A stretch of 52,457 bases of DNA from an uncultured Granulosicoccaceae bacterium (lineage in GTDB: Bacteria > Pseudomonadota > Gammaproteobacteria > CALCKW01), in assembly GCA_937925815.1 (NCBI GenBank), contig CALAMQ010000010.1, positions 1-52,457 on the forward strand, given 5' to 3'. This document shows positions 1 to 10,350 of this stretch, piece by piece. Under the pieces are notes generated by a model, which ran no database searches, was not told the origin of the DNA, and worked only from the letters and a program-made list of their open reading frames with translations. How positions within the stretch are numbered: position 1 is the stretch's first letter; each line of letters opens with the position of its first letter. The translations under genes were made by a program, and so were the position numbers.

Positions 1-2
1 GG

Positions 3-1409
<1,407 letters not shown>

Positions 1410-1481
1410 CGATTAAGATAAGTCGCAAACAACCAAACCTAGCGCTGGTCTATTGAGCAAATTAGACGGACTTTTGAGAGT

Positions 1482-2276
1482 TTAATCCAAAGATTCATTT
1501 ATGCCCCCAACCTTTTGCGTGATCTCCGCCGCGGCGTCGCGCACACGTTGGCTGAGCGTCTCTATGCGCGTCGGCTCAACGCGCACGCTGGGCCCGGAAA
1601 TCGACACCGCCGCCAAGGCCGCACCGTGTTCGTCAAAGACGTTGGCGGCGATACAGCGCATGCCGAGCAGCTGCTCTTCATCATCAACCGCATAGCCCTG
1701 TGCCCGCACGGTTTCGAGTTCTGCGAGAAACGCCTCACGCGTGGTTAGGGTGTGCGGCGTGAGCTTTACCATGCCGTGGTTCGCGATGACGCTGTCAACC
1801 TCCACCTCATCAAGGGCTGAGAGCATCGCTTTGCCCACGCCTGAGGCGTGCACCGGGCCGGGTTTGCCGATCTGCGCCACCATGCGCATGACCTGCTGAC
1901 ACTCGACTTGCGCTACGAAGACGTGGCGCCCGCCGTGCAGTACCGCGAGGTTGGCGGTCTCACCAGTGGACTGCACCAGTGCTTTGAGCACCGGCCTCGC
2001 CTCGGCGATAAAATCCCGCCGGTTCAGGTAGGCACTGCCTACGGCAAAGGCCTGCAAACCAATGCCCCACAACGCCGTGCGCTCGTCGAGCTCGACAAAA
2101 CCTTGCGCGCGCATGCTGTTGAGCAGCCGGTGCGCGGTCGAGGGGGCTAGTTCGGCCTGAGCGGCCAAGTCACCAAGCGTCATGCCACTGCCAGACGTTG
2201 CGAGCTTTTGCAGTAAATCAAAGGCGCGCGCGAGCGATTGCACCTGCCCGCCCTTGCCCTCACTGGGTTTCGCCAC
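1482..2276 (-). CDS. IclR-family transcriptional regulator
   Basis: 264 residues, normal length for the family. Residues about 12-70 form the IclR winged helix-turn-helix (SLARAFDLLQKL, then MTLGDLAAQAELAPSTAHRLLNSMRAQGFVE), and about 85-255 the GAF-like effector domain (SGETANLAVLHGGRHVFVAQVE, GVGKAMLSAL, ARAQGYAVDDEEQLLGMRCIAANVFD). The start is a GTG only 5 bases after the stop of the glcG-like gene, so it is probably the last gene of the glcB-glcG-iclR operon. By position it should control glyoxylate or glycolate use, acting on the glcB promoter, which would also make it autoregulatory. The ligand is unknown; glyoxylate or pyruvate is a guess from known family members. Confidence 0.9.
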   Translation of the reverse strand: MAKPSEGKGGQVQSLARAFDLLQKLATSGSGMTLGDLAAQAELAPSTAHRLLNSMRAQGFVELDERTALWGIGLQAFAVGSAYLNRRDFIAEARPVLKALVQSTGETANLAVLHGGRHVFVAQVECQQVMRMVAQIGKPGPVHASGVGKAMLSALDEVEVDSVIANHGMVKLTPHTLTTREAFLAELETVRAQGYAVDDEEQLLGMRCIAANVFDEHGAALAAVSISGPSVRVEPTRIETLSQRVRDAAAEITQKVGGINESLD

Positions 2277-2281
2277 GGGGC

Positions 2282-2701
2282 TCAGCCCGCCTGCCAGTGG
2301 TCGATACCGGCCTGAGCGACCTCGGTGTCTTGATCCGGCGATCCAGAACTCACGCCGATACCGCCGACGACCTCACCCGCATCAGTCACCGGCAATCCGC
2401 CGCAGACCACACTGATGCGTCCACCGAGCGCCGTGTGAATGCCAAACGCGGGCTTGCCCGGTTGGCAGGCAGCGTTGTACTGACTGGTGGGAAAGCGTGC
2501 GGAGGCGGCCGTAAAGGCCTTGTCCTGTGCCACTTGGATGCTGTGCACCTTGCCGCCGTCCATGCGCTTAAAGGCAATCACATTGCCCGACTCATCCACC
2601 ACGGCGATGCACATCGGCACGCCGATCTCGATTGCCTTGGCGATGGCACCGGCAATCAACCGTTCCGCATCCTGCAGATCCAACCTTCTCACGCTCTGCA
2701 A
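2282..2701 (-). CDS. GlcG/HbpS-family (DUF336) protein
   Basis: 139 residues, typical length. The family pattern is clear: an N-terminal helix (LDLQDAERLIAGAIAKAIEIGVPMCIAVVDESGNVIAFKRMDG), then FPTSQYNAACQPGKPAFGIHT and a Gly-rich C-terminal half (GGLPVTDAGEVVGGIGVSSGSPDQD). Family members include GlcG, encoded beside malate synthase in the E. coli glc operon, and heme-binding HbpS; the biochemical role of GlcG is unsettled. The likely start is TTG at 2701, preceded by GAGG 7 bases upstream; the only earlier in-frame near-start codon is ATT, just after a stop. It lies between glcB and the IclR gene in one transcription unit, which supports a link to glycolate/glyoxylate metabolism. Confidence 0.85.
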   Translation of the reverse strand: MQSVRRLDLQDAERLIAGAIAKAIEIGVPMCIAVVDESGNVIAFKRMDGGKVHSIQVAQDKAFTAASARFPTSQYNAACQPGKPAFGIHTALGGRISVVCGGLPVTDAGEVVGGIGVSSGSPDQDTEVAQAGIDHWQAG

Positions 2702-2764
2702 TTTCTTGTCCTCAATTCTCTAGAGAGGCGGGCGGAAAAAGCCCACCGGAATCAATACGCGGTG

Positions 2765-4936
2765 TCAGCCCTGCGCTTTTTTCTCAGCTCTGCGCGCGTG
2801 CAGCAGCGGTTCGGTGTAGCCGTTAGGTTGTTCGCAGGCCTTGAACACCAGATCGTGCGCAGCGGCGAACGCCACGCTGTCATCAAAGCGGCCGGCCATG
2901 GGTTCATAGTGCGGGTCCGACGCATTTTGGCCGTCAACCACGCCTGCCATGCGCCGCAAGGCCTCGTCGACAAATTCCGCTGTCACCACGCCGTGACGCA
3001 ACCAATTCCCAAGGTGCTGACTCGAAATCCGCAAGGTCGCGCGGTCTTCCATCAATTCCACGTTGTGGATGTCTGGGACTTTGGAACAGCCAACGCCGTG
3101 GTCCACCCAGCGCACTACATAGCCCAAGATGCCCTGGCAGTTGTTGTCGACTTCGGTTTGAATCTCCTCGTCGCTGAGGTTGCGCTGGCCGAGCATGGGT
3201 AGCGTCATAATGTCTTCGAGCGATGCCGCTTCACGCGTGGCAATCGCTTTTTGCACGCTGTGCACATTGACACTGTGGTAGTGCGTTGCGTGCAGGGTCG
3301 CCGCTGTGGGTGACGGCACCCAGGCGCAGTTGGCGCCCGCTTCGGGGTGGTTGTGCTTGGTGTCCAACATCGCGCGCATGGCGTCGGGCATGGCCCACAT
3401 ACCCTTGCCAATTTGTGCCCGGCCGTGGAAGCCCGCGCGGATGCCAACGTCAACGTTATTCGCTTCATAGGCTGCAATCCAGCGCTCGCCTTTGATAGCG
3501 TCTTTGGGCAGCACAGGACCGAGTTCCATCAGGGTGTGAATCTCGTCGCCAGTGCGGTCGAGAAAGCCGGTGTTGATAAACACCAGGCGGTCGGTGACTT
3601 GCTTAATGCAGGCAGCGAGGTTAGTGGTGGTGCGACGCTCTTCGTCCATCACCCCAACTTTGAGCGTGTTTGGCGTGAGCCCAAGCACCGTCTCGACTTC
3701 CCCAAACAAGGCGTTGATCAGCGCCACTTCCTCGGGACCGTGCATTTTGGGCTCGACAATGTAGACGCTGCCGGTGCGGCTGTTGCACCGCCCCTGCCCG
3801 CCTTTGTTGATGTCGTGCATGGCGCAGGCCGAGGTGACCAAGGCATCAAGGAAACACTCCGAGACCGCTTGCCCGTCGCTGTCGAGCACGGCATCAGTCG
3901 GCATCAGCAACCCAACGTTGCGCACCAGCATCAGTGAGCGGCCCTTGAGGCGGATGTCCTGACCATCTCGTCCCGTGAAGTGCAGATCGTCGTTTAGGCG
4001 TCGCACGATAGTCTTGCCACCCTTTTGCAAGGTCTCCTCGAGATCGCCCTTCATCAACCCGAGCCAATTGCGGTACACGCCGACCTTATCGATCGCATCC
4101 ACCGCAGACACCGAGTCCTCGCAGTCTTGAATCACGGTGAGCGCCGACTCGAGCATCACATCCTTCAGCCCGCTGGCAGACGCCGAGCCGATTGGGTGCT
4201 CACGGTCAAACTGCAACACAATGTGCAGGCCGTTGTTGCTGAACAGCAAACTCTCAGGCTCTGCTTCACCACTCCAACCGAGCCACTGGCCACCATCAGC
4301 TAGGGTCTGGCCCTCACCGCTTGCGTTATCCACAAGCAACTGGCCGTCGACGACCTTGTAGGCAGTGACATCAGCGTGGCTGCCGGCGCTCAATGGCAGC
4401 GCGCGATCCAAGAAGGCGGCGGCTTCTGCGACCACCGCCGCGCCACGCACAGCGTTGTAGGCGCCACTGCGTTCTTTGCCATCGGCGTCGTCTATTGCAT
4501 CCGTACCATAGAGCGCGTCATACAGACTGCCCCAGCGCGCGTTGGCGGCGTTCAGCGCAAACCGGGCGTTGGAGACTGGTACCACGAGCTGGGGGCCTGC
4601 GACGTCGGCGATCTCGCGGTCGACGTGGTCAGTTGTAATCGCAACCGATTCCGGCGCGTCTACCAAATAGCCAATCTCGCGAAAAAAAGCCTCGGTTTGG
4701 CCGAAGGACGGAATCGTGCCCTGATGAGCGCGGTACCACTCGTCAATTTGCAGCTGCAGGCTGTCGCGCTTGGCGAGCAATTCGAGACGGCGCGGACCGA
4801 GCATGCTGACGATGCCCGCAAACCCTGCCCAAAAATCGTCGCTGGTCAGTCCGAGCTCAGGTAACACGTCGCGGTCAACCATTTGATACAGGGGCGCTGC
4901 CACTTGCAGCCCGGCCACGGTCACTCGTTCACTCAT
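2765..4936 (-). CDS. glcB: Malate synthase G
   Basis: Condenses glyoxylate with acetyl-CoA to malate, in the cytosol. 723 residues from the ATG at 4936, the same length as the E. coli enzyme; a start at 4951 would add five residues, but GAGAG lies 8 bases before 4936. Family signatures are present throughout: LTPNTLKVGVMDEERRTTTN, the GFHGRAQIGKGMW segment, ANCAWVPSPTAATLHATHYH and the C-terminal NNCQGILGYVVRWVDHGVGCSKVPD block. It is the first gene of an operon with the GlcG-like and IclR genes. No isocitrate lyase is nearby, so glyoxylate could come from glycolate, glycine or purines. A CRP-type palindrome lies about 160 bases upstream. Confidence 0.97.
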   Translation of the reverse strand: MSERVTVAGLQVAAPLYQMVDRDVLPELGLTSDDFWAGFAGIVSMLGPRRLELLAKRDSLQLQIDEWYRAHQGTIPSFGQTEAFFREIGYLVDAPESVAITTDHVDREIADVAGPQLVVPVSNARFALNAANARWGSLYDALYGTDAIDDADGKERSGAYNAVRGAAVVAEAAAFLDRALPLSAGSHADVTAYKVVDGQLLVDNASGEGQTLADGGQWLGWSGEAEPESLLFSNNGLHIVLQFDREHPIGSASASGLKDVMLESALTVIQDCEDSVSAVDAIDKVGVYRNWLGLMKGDLEETLQKGGKTIVRRLNDDLHFTGRDGQDIRLKGRSLMLVRNVGLLMPTDAVLDSDGQAVSECFLDALVTSACAMHDINKGGQGRCNSRTGSVYIVEPKMHGPEEVALINALFGEVETVLGLTPNTLKVGVMDEERRTTTNLAACIKQVTDRLVFINTGFLDRTGDEIHTLMELGPVLPKDAIKGERWIAAYEANNVDVGIRAGFHGRAQIGKGMWAMPDAMRAMLDTKHNHPEAGANCAWVPSPTAATLHATHYHSVNVHSVQKAIATREAASLEDIMTLPMLGQRNLSDEEIQTEVDNNCQGILGYVVRWVDHGVGCSKVPDIHNVELMEDRATLRISSQHLGNWLRHGVVTAEFVDEALRRMAGVVDGQNASDPHYEPMAGRFDDSVAFAAAHDLVFKACEQPNGYTEPLLHARRAEKKAQG

Positions 4937-5012
4937 GCTCAGATCTCTCACGCATTGTCAGTTGAAGTCATGCCACCGGATTGCTGCGCAACCCGCCGCA
5001 TTGGAGACGCAA

Positions 5013-5041
5013 AGCCTAGCGAGCGTCAGGGTGGGATGCAA
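5013..5041 (-). promoter_or_regulatory. Candidate sigma70 promoter of glcB operon
   Basis: On the minus strand, TTGCAT (5041-5036) and TAGGCT (5018-5013) are separated by 17 bases, placing a start near 5006, about 70 bases before the glcB ATG. The -10 match is modest. Confidence 0.4.
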
Positions 5042-5096
5042 GTTTTTTGGAATCGGTTTTCACATTATGGAAATCATGCGAGGTCAGCGAACTTTG

Positions 5097-5118
5097 AAAT
5101 GTGACGTCTGTCACATAA
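5097..5118. promoter_or_regulatory. CRP/Vfr-type binding site
   Basis: TGTGA (5100-5104), six bases, TCACA (5111-5115): an exact match to the CRP/Vfr core TGTGA-N6-TCACA, with arms extending to ATGTGAC/GTCACAT and A/T on both flanks. It sits in the 349-base gap between the divergent glcB operon and the small gene at 5286, so it could serve either. Its centre is near -101 from the candidate glcB start and near -72 from the candidate rightward start. The rest of the gap holds the two candidate promoters and an IclR-like half site (TGGAAATCAT, 5068-5077). No regulator gene of this family is in the window. Confidence 0.6.
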
Positions 5119-5143
5119 AGTGCTGTCACCGACATGCAGAAAA

Positions 5144-5173
5144 TTGCACATGAAAATGTTACGGGAGTGTTAT
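5144..5173 (+). promoter_or_regulatory. Candidate promoter of the small gene
   Basis: TTGCAC (5144-5149) and TGTTAT (5168-5173) with an 18-base spacer predict a start near 5180, about 105 bases before the ATG at 5286. The surrounding sequence is AT-rich. Confidence 0.35.
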
Positions 5174-5285
5174 TTTCGCAATTTTGATGTTAGATTCCCC
5201 CGGAAGGGCTAGATGCTGCTAGCGGTTACAGCGCGTCTCGACAGGACTCAAGAAAGCAGTGCTAAACAATGGAGCTAAACCGCAA

Positions 5286-5462
5286 ATGACCGTCTCAGAC
5301 TTCATCGAAATGTTGAAAAACTACGACGGCGACATGCCCATACTGACCCCGGACTTGGGCGTGCCGACGGTCCAATCTGTTCTTGGCAAGGTGGTCATAC
5401 GTGATATTCAGGGCGAGCAGCTGGCGCTACAGCCAATCCGCCAACCCACCACCACACATTGA
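5286..5462 (+). CDS. Small conserved-looking protein, function unknown
   Basis: 58 residues from the ATG at 5286, which has GGAG 11 bases upstream; an in-frame GTG at 5259 would add nine residues but has a poor ribosome site. The body, MTVSDFIEMLKNYDGDMPILTPD followed by a short beta-rich segment (VLGKVVIRDIQGEQLALQPI), has the form of many small proteins that begin with a helix ending in a D/P-P-hydrophobic strand; I cannot name a family. It has its own candidate promoter and a strong intrinsic terminator (5509-5533) and is monocistronic, which supports real expression. It is divergent from glcB and shares the CRP-type site. An alternative is that the transcript is mainly a regulatory RNA. 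Confidence 0.55.
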   Translation: MTVSDFIEMLKNYDGDMPILTPDLGVPTVQSVLGKVVIRDIQGEQLALQPIRQPTTTH

Positions 5463-5508
5463 CCGCATCTGGGCGCCTCTTAGAGGCCAGGCATGCAGTC
5501 ACTTGAGA

Positions 5509-5533
5509 GGGCGACACTGTCGCCCTTTTTTTT
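5509..5533 (+). terminator. Intrinsic terminator of the small gene
   Basis: GGGCGAC (5509-5515), loop ACT, GTCGCCC (5519-5525), followed by eight T. It lies 46 bases after the stop codon. Confidence 0.9.
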
Positions 5534-5561
5534 ATGCGCACAAATTTTTGGAGCGCACAAA

Positions 5562-5598
5562 AAAAACAGCGACCAAGCAAGCTTGAGTCGCTGTTTTT
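5562..5598 (-). terminator. Intrinsic terminator after tRNA-Gly
   Basis: Arms AAAAACAGCGAC (5562-5573) and GTCGCTGTTTTT (5587-5598) pair perfectly, and CAAGC/GCTTG in the loop can extend the stem. On the minus strand the hairpin is followed by a T run, 6 bases after the tRNA 3' end. It ends the uvrC-pgsA-tRNA transcript. Confidence 0.85.
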
Positions 5599-5603
5599 AA
5601 TTT

Positions 5604-5679
<76 letters not shown>

Positions 5680-5719
5680 CGCACCAAGCCAATAATGATG
5701 GCAGCGAACAAAGCCTATG

Positions 5720-6268
5720 TCAACTGCGAATTGCGGCCTGGATATACTGGATCATGCTCCAAATGGTCAGCCCGGCTGCGGTGTACAGCAGAACGATTCC
5801 CAGCGCCCAAAAATCCATTCCAAACAACGGCTTTTCATAGAGCAACACCACCAGCGCCACAATCTGGCAGGTGGTCTTGAGTTTGCCCCAAATCGACACT
5901 GCAACACTGGCACGCTGGCCGATCTCAGCCATCCACTCACGCAACGCTGAGATCGTGATCTCACGCCCGACTATGACGATGGCAGGCACGGTGACAATCC
6001 AACTCGACGCCGATTCCACCACAAGCACCAACGCCGTCATGACCATCAGCTTGTCGGCGACCGGGTCCAAGAACGCGCCAAAACGCGACTCTTGCTGCCA
6101 AAGGCGCGCGAGATAGCCGTCTAGCCAATCGGTCAGACCACCGAGAATAAACAGCGCCGCCGCACAGGGGCGCGCCCAGTCAACCGGCAGGTAAAACACC
6201 ACCACCACGATCGGCAACAACGCTATGCGCATGAGCGTGAGTAAGGTTGGGATATTGTTGGGAATCAC
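5720..6268 (-). CDS. pgsA: CDP-diacylglycerol-glycerol-3-phosphate 3-phosphatidyltransferase
   Basis: Makes phosphatidylglycerol phosphate from CDP-diacylglycerol and glycerol-3-phosphate at the inner membrane, the committed step to phosphatidylglycerol and cardiolipin. 182 residues, the same length as in E. coli. The CDP-alcohol phosphotransferase motif (DG-x2-AR-x8-G-x3-D-x3-D) is complete in DWLDGYLAR...GAFLDPVADK, about residues 47-73. Several hydrophobic segments span the membrane, the first being LLTLMRIALLPIVVVVFYL. The start is GTG at 6268, giving the expected MIPNNIPTLLT beginning. It lies 21 bases after uvrC and before tRNA-Gly, the classical order. Confidence 0.97.
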   Translation of the reverse strand: MIPNNIPTLLTLMRIALLPIVVVVFYLPVDWARPCAAALFILGGLTDWLDGYLARLWQQESRFGAFLDPVADKLMVMTALVLVVESASSWIVTVPAIVIVGREITISALREWMAEIGQRASVAVSIWGKLKTTCQIVALVVLLYEKPLFGMDFWALGIVLLYTAAGLTIWSMIQYIQAAIRS

Positions 6269-6289
6269 AGGGCTTAAACAACCGTTTTG

Positions 6290-8170
6290 CTATTTATCAT
6301 GAAAAAAATCGTACACATTTTGACCCAGCGCCCGGCTGATGCCCGGCACGCGCGCGATCTCCTCTACGCTCGCCCGCTGCAAAGCCTGAAGTCCGCCAAA
6401 GTATGTTAACAACGCCTGCCGCCGCTTGGCACCCAATCCCTTGATATCTTCCAGAACCGAGCGTTTGCGCGCACGACCGCGCTTGCCGCGGTGCCCTGCA
6501 ATGGCGTGACGGTGCGATTCATCGCGCACGTGCTGAATCAAATGCAGTGCTGCTGAGTCCGCTGCAAGATGCCGGTTTTCACCATCGCGGTAACTCAGTA
6601 TCAATGTCTCCTCACCTGCTCGCCGCGCAGGGCCCTTGCCGACGGCCACCAACGCGACTGTCGCCGGCATGTCGAGCGCCTCAAACACCGACTCGGCCAC
6701 CGTCAACTGCCCACGGCCGCCGTCGATCAACACAAGGTCTGGCAATGTTTGGCCTTCACGCAAAAGGCGAGTATACCGGCGGTCGAGTACTTGGCGCATG
6801 GCAGCATAGTCATCTCCGGGTGTAATCCCTTTGACATCAAACCGGCGGTACTCGCGCCGCGCTGGCCCCTCGCGGTCAAACACGACACAAGAACCCACCG
6901 TCGCTTCACCTTGAGTATGACTGATGTCAAAACACTCTATGCGCTCGGGCATCTCGGGCAGTTGCAACGCCTTGGTCAGACTCTCGAACCGCTCGAGCTG
7001 GCCGGCGCGCGTCGACAGCCGCTGCGCGAGTGCCAAATCGGCGTTATTTACCGCCATCTCCAACCAACGCGCACGCTCGCCTCGCACCGTGGAGCTGATG
7101 GTGACTTTGTGACCGGCCTGTTCGCTCAACACTGACGCCAAGACCTCAATGTCCTCGACCGCGTGACTGATGATCAGTTGTGGTGGCGCCGCGTGATTGA
7201 GGTAATTTTGGGCAAGAAAGCGGTCCAGCGCCTCGGTGGCTGTCGCGTCTGCGGGCATTTTCGGAAAGAACGCTGTGTTGCCAAGATTCAATCCGTTGCG
7301 AATCGAGAAGAGCTGAATACAAGCCTGTCCACGGTCGAGAGCACAGGCGATCACATCCACATTGCCGGCCTTACCCTCGACAAACTGCTGGTCAGTGATG
7401 TGCTTGAGATCGGTAATTCGGTCTCGAAGAGCCGCGGCCTCTTCATAGTTCTGGCTCTCGGCGGCGTCGCCCATCTTCGTCACAAGCTCGTCGAGCACAG
7501 CCTTGTTCTGGCCGTTTAAGACGCGCAGTGTGAGCTCAACATCTGCACGGTATTCCTCGGCTGAAACCAGGCCAACGCAGGGCGCACGGCAGCGCTTTAT
7601 TTGGTATTGCAAACACGGTCGGCTGCGGTTGTTGAAATAGCTGTCCTCACACTGGCGCACTTGGAAGAGCTTCTGCACAAAGCCCAGTGTCTTGCGCACC
7701 GCGCGGCTGTGTGGGTAGGGACCAAAGTATTCACCCGGCTGTTTGCGCGCACCGCGGTGGTAGGCCGCACGCGGAAAGGGGTGCTCGGTGCTGAGGTAGA
7801 CGTAGGGATAGCTCTTGTCGTCCCGCATCAACACGTTGTAACGCGGACGATGCGTCTTGATGAGCTGGTTCTCGAGCACCAGCGCCTCGGCGGCGGTGCG
7901 CGTGACGGTCACTTCAACGCCGGCAATCTGTTCCACCAAGCGCGCGGTTTTGATGGTATCGACTGCTTTGTTGAAATAGCTGGACAAGCGGCTACGAAGA
8001 TTGCCAGCCTTGCCGACGTAGAGAATCACGCCATCTGCGCTGAGCATGCGATACACACCCGGGCGGGTGGTCACCGTTCGCAAGAAGGCCTTGCTGTCAA
8101 ACGGCGTAGGCACAGCCTCGGTATCTGGCACCGGCTCCTCGGTGAGATCGGGTTTGTCCTGATCGCTCAT
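6290..8170 (-). CDS. uvrC: Excinuclease ABC subunit C
   Basis: Makes the two incisions in UvrABC nucleotide excision repair. 626 residues. Domains in order: GIY-YIG nuclease at about 30-105 (RPGVYRML...ILYVGKAGNLRSRL); Cys-rich segment (CEDSYFNNRSRPCLQYQIKRCRAPC); UVR domain (NYEEAAALRDRI); RNase H-like 5' nuclease (ECFDISHTQG...CVVFD, LVLIDGGRGQL, DESHRHAI); C-terminal helix-hairpin-helix pair (IKGLGAKRRQALL, VPGISRALGQNVYDFF). The ATG at 8170 has GGAGG upstream; an adjacent GTG at 8173 is less likely. It lies 23 bases after fabH. In enterics and pseudomonads uvrC follows uvrY/gacA; here it follows fabH. Confidence 0.97.
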   Translation of the reverse strand: MSDQDKPDLTEEPVPDTEAVPTPFDSKAFLRTVTTRPGVYRMLSADGVILYVGKAGNLRSRLSSYFNKAVDTIKTARLVEQIAGVEVTVTRTAAEALVLENQLIKTHRPRYNVLMRDDKSYPYVYLSTEHPFPRAAYHRGARKQPGEYFGPYPHSRAVRKTLGFVQKLFQVRQCEDSYFNNRSRPCLQYQIKRCRAPCVGLVSAEEYRADVELTLRVLNGQNKAVLDELVTKMGDAAESQNYEEAAALRDRITDLKHITDQQFVEGKAGNVDVIACALDRGQACIQLFSIRNGLNLGNTAFFPKMPADATATEALDRFLAQNYLNHAAPPQLIISHAVEDIEVLASVLSEQAGHKVTISSTVRGERARWLEMAVNNADLALAQRLSTRAGQLERFESLTKALQLPEMPERIECFDISHTQGEATVGSCVVFDREGPARREYRRFDVKGITPGDDYAAMRQVLDRRYTRLLREGQTLPDLVLIDGGRGQLTVAESVFEALDMPATVALVAVGKGPARRAGEETLILSYRDGENRHLAADSAALHLIQHVRDESHRHAIAGHRGKRGRARKRSVLEDIKGLGAKRRQALLTYFGGLQALQRASVEEIARVPGISRALGQNVYDFFHDK

Positions 8171-8193
8171 CACACAGCCTCCTCCGCTGCGCG

Positions 8194-9162
8194 TCAGTAG
8201 CGGATGAGCGCAGCACCCCAGGTGAAGCCGCCGCCGAAGGCCTCGATCAAAAACAACTGCCCGCGTTTGAGTTGACCGCTGCGAACTGCTTCATCGAGCG
8301 CGAGCGGTATGGACGCCGCCGAGGTGTTGCCGTGCTTATCGACGGTGACGATGACGTTGTCCATGCTCATGCGCAGCTTCTTGGCCGTCGCTTTGATAAT
8401 ACGGATGTTTGCCTGGTGAGGAATCAGCCAGTCAATCGCCTCGCGCCCGAGCTGATTGGCGGCAAGCGCCTCCTCGACCACCTCACCCATTTTGGCCACG
8501 GCCATGCGAAACACTTCACTGCCGCGCATTTCGACAAATGCCCGGCCCTGCTGCATCACGTCATAGCCTTGAGATACGCCAGCGGGCACCTGCAAAGCGG
8601 TCGCGTGAGCACCATCAGCGTGCAGGTGAGTCGACATGATGCCTGCGTCATCACTGGCTTCGAGCACCACCGCGCCCGCACCGTCACCGAAAAGTACACA
8701 AGTGCTGCGGTCTTCCCAGTTGAGAATGCGCGAGAATGTCTCAGCGCCAACCACCAGAGCCCGTCGCGCCGATCCGGCCTTGATGAAATTGTCGGCAACC
8801 GTCAAAGCGTACACAAACCCGCTGCACACTGCCTGCACATCAAAAGCCGCCGCACCGACGTTGCCAAGGCGGTGCTGCAACAGGCAAGCGGTGCTTGGAA
8901 AAACTTGGTCAGGCGTGGTTGTGGCGATCACGATGAGATCTAGATCCGCTGCACTGCATTGAGCCGCTTCGAGCGCAGCTCGGCTCGCGTGCTCTGCAAG
9001 ATCGAGCGTGGTTTCACCGTCGGCGGCGATATGGCGCTGCGCGATACCGGAGCGCTCGCGAATCCACTCATCAGAGGTGTCGACCATGGTCGACAACTCA
9101 GCGTTGCTCAGCACGCGCTCTGGGAGATAGCTGCCGGTGCCGGTTATCCGAGAACGGGTCAT
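8194..9162 (-). CDS. fabH: 3-oxoacyl-[ACP] synthase III
   Basis: Starts fatty acid synthesis by condensing acetyl-CoA with malonyl-ACP. 322 residues, normal length. The catalytic triad is visible: Cys in AVCSGF (about residue 112), His in IPHQANIRI and Asn in KHGNTSAAS. The C-terminus ([13 protein letters not shown]) is typical. Its ATG overlaps the plsX stop by 4 bases (ATGA), so the two are translationally coupled. fabD, fabG and acpP, which usually follow, are absent; uvrC comes next. Confidence 0.97.
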   Translation of the reverse strand: MTRSRITGTGSYLPERVLSNAELSTMVDTSDEWIRERSGIAQRHIAADGETTLDLAEHASRAALEAAQCSAADLDLIVIATTTPDQVFPSTACLLQHRLGNVGAAAFDVQAVCSGFVYALTVADNFIKAGSARRALVVGAETFSRILNWEDRSTCVLFGDGAGAVVLEASDDAGIMSTHLHADGAHATALQVPAGVSQGYDVMQQGRAFVEMRGSEVFRMAVAKMGEVVEEALAANQLGREAIDWLIPHQANIRIIKATAKKLRMSMDNVIVTVDKHGNTSAASIPLALDEAVRSGQLKRGQLFLIEAFGGGFTWGAALIRY

Positions 9163-10184
9163 GCTGTACCTGTTTTCGCTTGCTGACGAACCACCAAGCG
9201 CTGGTGGATTTTGCCGGGGACGTTTTGCGCCACCTCGAGCACCGCAATGTCAATTGCGCGCCCAAAGGCTTTGGCGTTAGCGCCACCGTGACTCTTGATC
9301 ACAATACCATTGATGCCGAGCAGACTGGCGCCGTTGTGACGGTCGGGGTCAATCTGGCTAGACACCACGCGGAGCACTGGGATGGCAATGGCCCCGGCGA
9401 GTCGCCCGTACCAGCTGCTGCCAAATGCATTCTTGATTGCTGCACGCACAAAACGCGCTGCACCCTCGGCGGTTTTTAACGCCACGTTGCCCGTGAAACC
9501 GTCGCACACAACCAGGTCGACGCGGTCGCTGAAAATTTCATTGCCTTCGACAAAGCCAATGTAATTGAGGTCACTTGCCGCGAGCATGCGACCAGCTTCG
9601 CGCACCGCCTCCAACCCCTTGAGTTCTTCTGAACCAACGTTGAGCAGCCCTACTCTGGGCGCGTCCATGCCGTCCACCGCCGAGACCAGCTCATTGCCCA
9701 TCACTGCGAGTTGGAACAGGTTATCGGCGTCGAATCCGAGGTTCGCACCGAGGTCGAGCATGTGGGTGTGGCCGTTGGCCGCTGGCAGGGTCGAGCACAG
9801 CGCAGGTCTATCAATGCCTGGCAACATCTTGAGCACGAAGCGCGCGGTCGCCATCAGCGCACCGGTGTTGCCGGCACTGACGCAGGCGTCAGCCGCGCCA
9901 TCTTTAACCAGGTTCAACGCGACCCGCATGGAGGAATCTTTCTTGCCGCGCAGCGCGAGCGCGGGCGCCTCATCCATCGACACCGTCTGAGTCGTGTGAA
10001 CGTATGAGATACGCGGGTGGTCTGCCTGATCGCCGAATGCGGCGCGCACGGTGTCGCGATCGCCGGTCAAAGTCACACGCAATGATGGGTGTCGCGCCAG
10101 CGCTGCGATGGATGCAGATGCGACCACATCGACGCCACCGTCTCCGCCCATCGCATCGATTGCTAGATGTGCTTTAGAGTTCAC
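9159..10184 (-). CDS. plsX: Phosphate acyltransferase PlsX
   Basis: Converts acyl-ACP to acyl-phosphate for phospholipid synthesis. 341 residues from GTG 10184. Family signatures: [10 protein letters not shown] at the N-terminus, [43 protein letters not shown]. An upstream TTG at 10202 is possible, but it lies inside a strong hairpin, so the GTG with GGA 6 bases upstream is preferred. It lies between rpmF and fabH, as in most gammaproteobacteria. Confidence 0.96.
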   Translation of the reverse strand: MNSKAHLAIDAMGGDGGVDVVASASIAALARHPSLRVTLTGDRDTVRAAFGDQADHPRISYVHTTQTVSMDEAPALALRGKKDSSMRVALNLVKDGAADACVSAGNTGALMATARFVLKMLPGIDRPALCSTLPAANGHTHMLDLGANLGFDADNLFQLAVMGNELVSAVDGMDAPRVGLLNVGSEELKGLEAVREAGRMLAASDLNYIGFVEGNEIFSDRVDLVVCDGFTGNVALKTAEGAARFVRAAIKNAFGSSWYGRLAGAIAIPVLRVVSSQIDPDRHNGASLLGINGIVIKSHGGANAKAFGRAIDIAVLEVAQNVPGKIHQRLVVRQQAKTGTA

Positions 10185-10201
10185 GCCGGATCCACACGCC
10201 A

Positions 10202-10224
10202 ACGGCGCCCGCGAAGGGCGCCGT
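10202..10224 (-). other. GC-rich hairpin before plsX
   Basis: Perfect 9-bp arms ACGGCGCCC (10202-10210) and GGGCGCCGT (10216-10224) with a GCGAA loop, between rpmF and plsX and 17 bases before the plsX GTG. It has no T run on the minus strand. It could stabilise or attenuate the upstream yceD-rpmF message, or be a processing site. A smaller hairpin (10254-10270) lies just upstream. Confidence 0.6.
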
Positions 10225-10350
10225 CGTCAATAAGATTTTTCATGCCAAAGCATAGCAGTGGGTCACTGCTGCGTTCCCATTGAGCGCAACGCCGAAACAC
10301 AGCGAGCACGCCGGCGAGAATGCAGCGAGCCGATATTACGAGGCCAGTGC

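Noticed and set aside
2198-3202. 334-codon open frame on the plus strand
   Set aside because: Antisense to the iclR-glcG-glcB operon, with Arg/His-rich composition typical of GC-rich shadow frames; the minus-strand genes are clear family members.
5068-5077. IclR operator (TGGAAATCAT) before glcB
   Set aside because: Only one half matches the E. coli IclR motif; the other half is unrelated, so I do not list it as a site.
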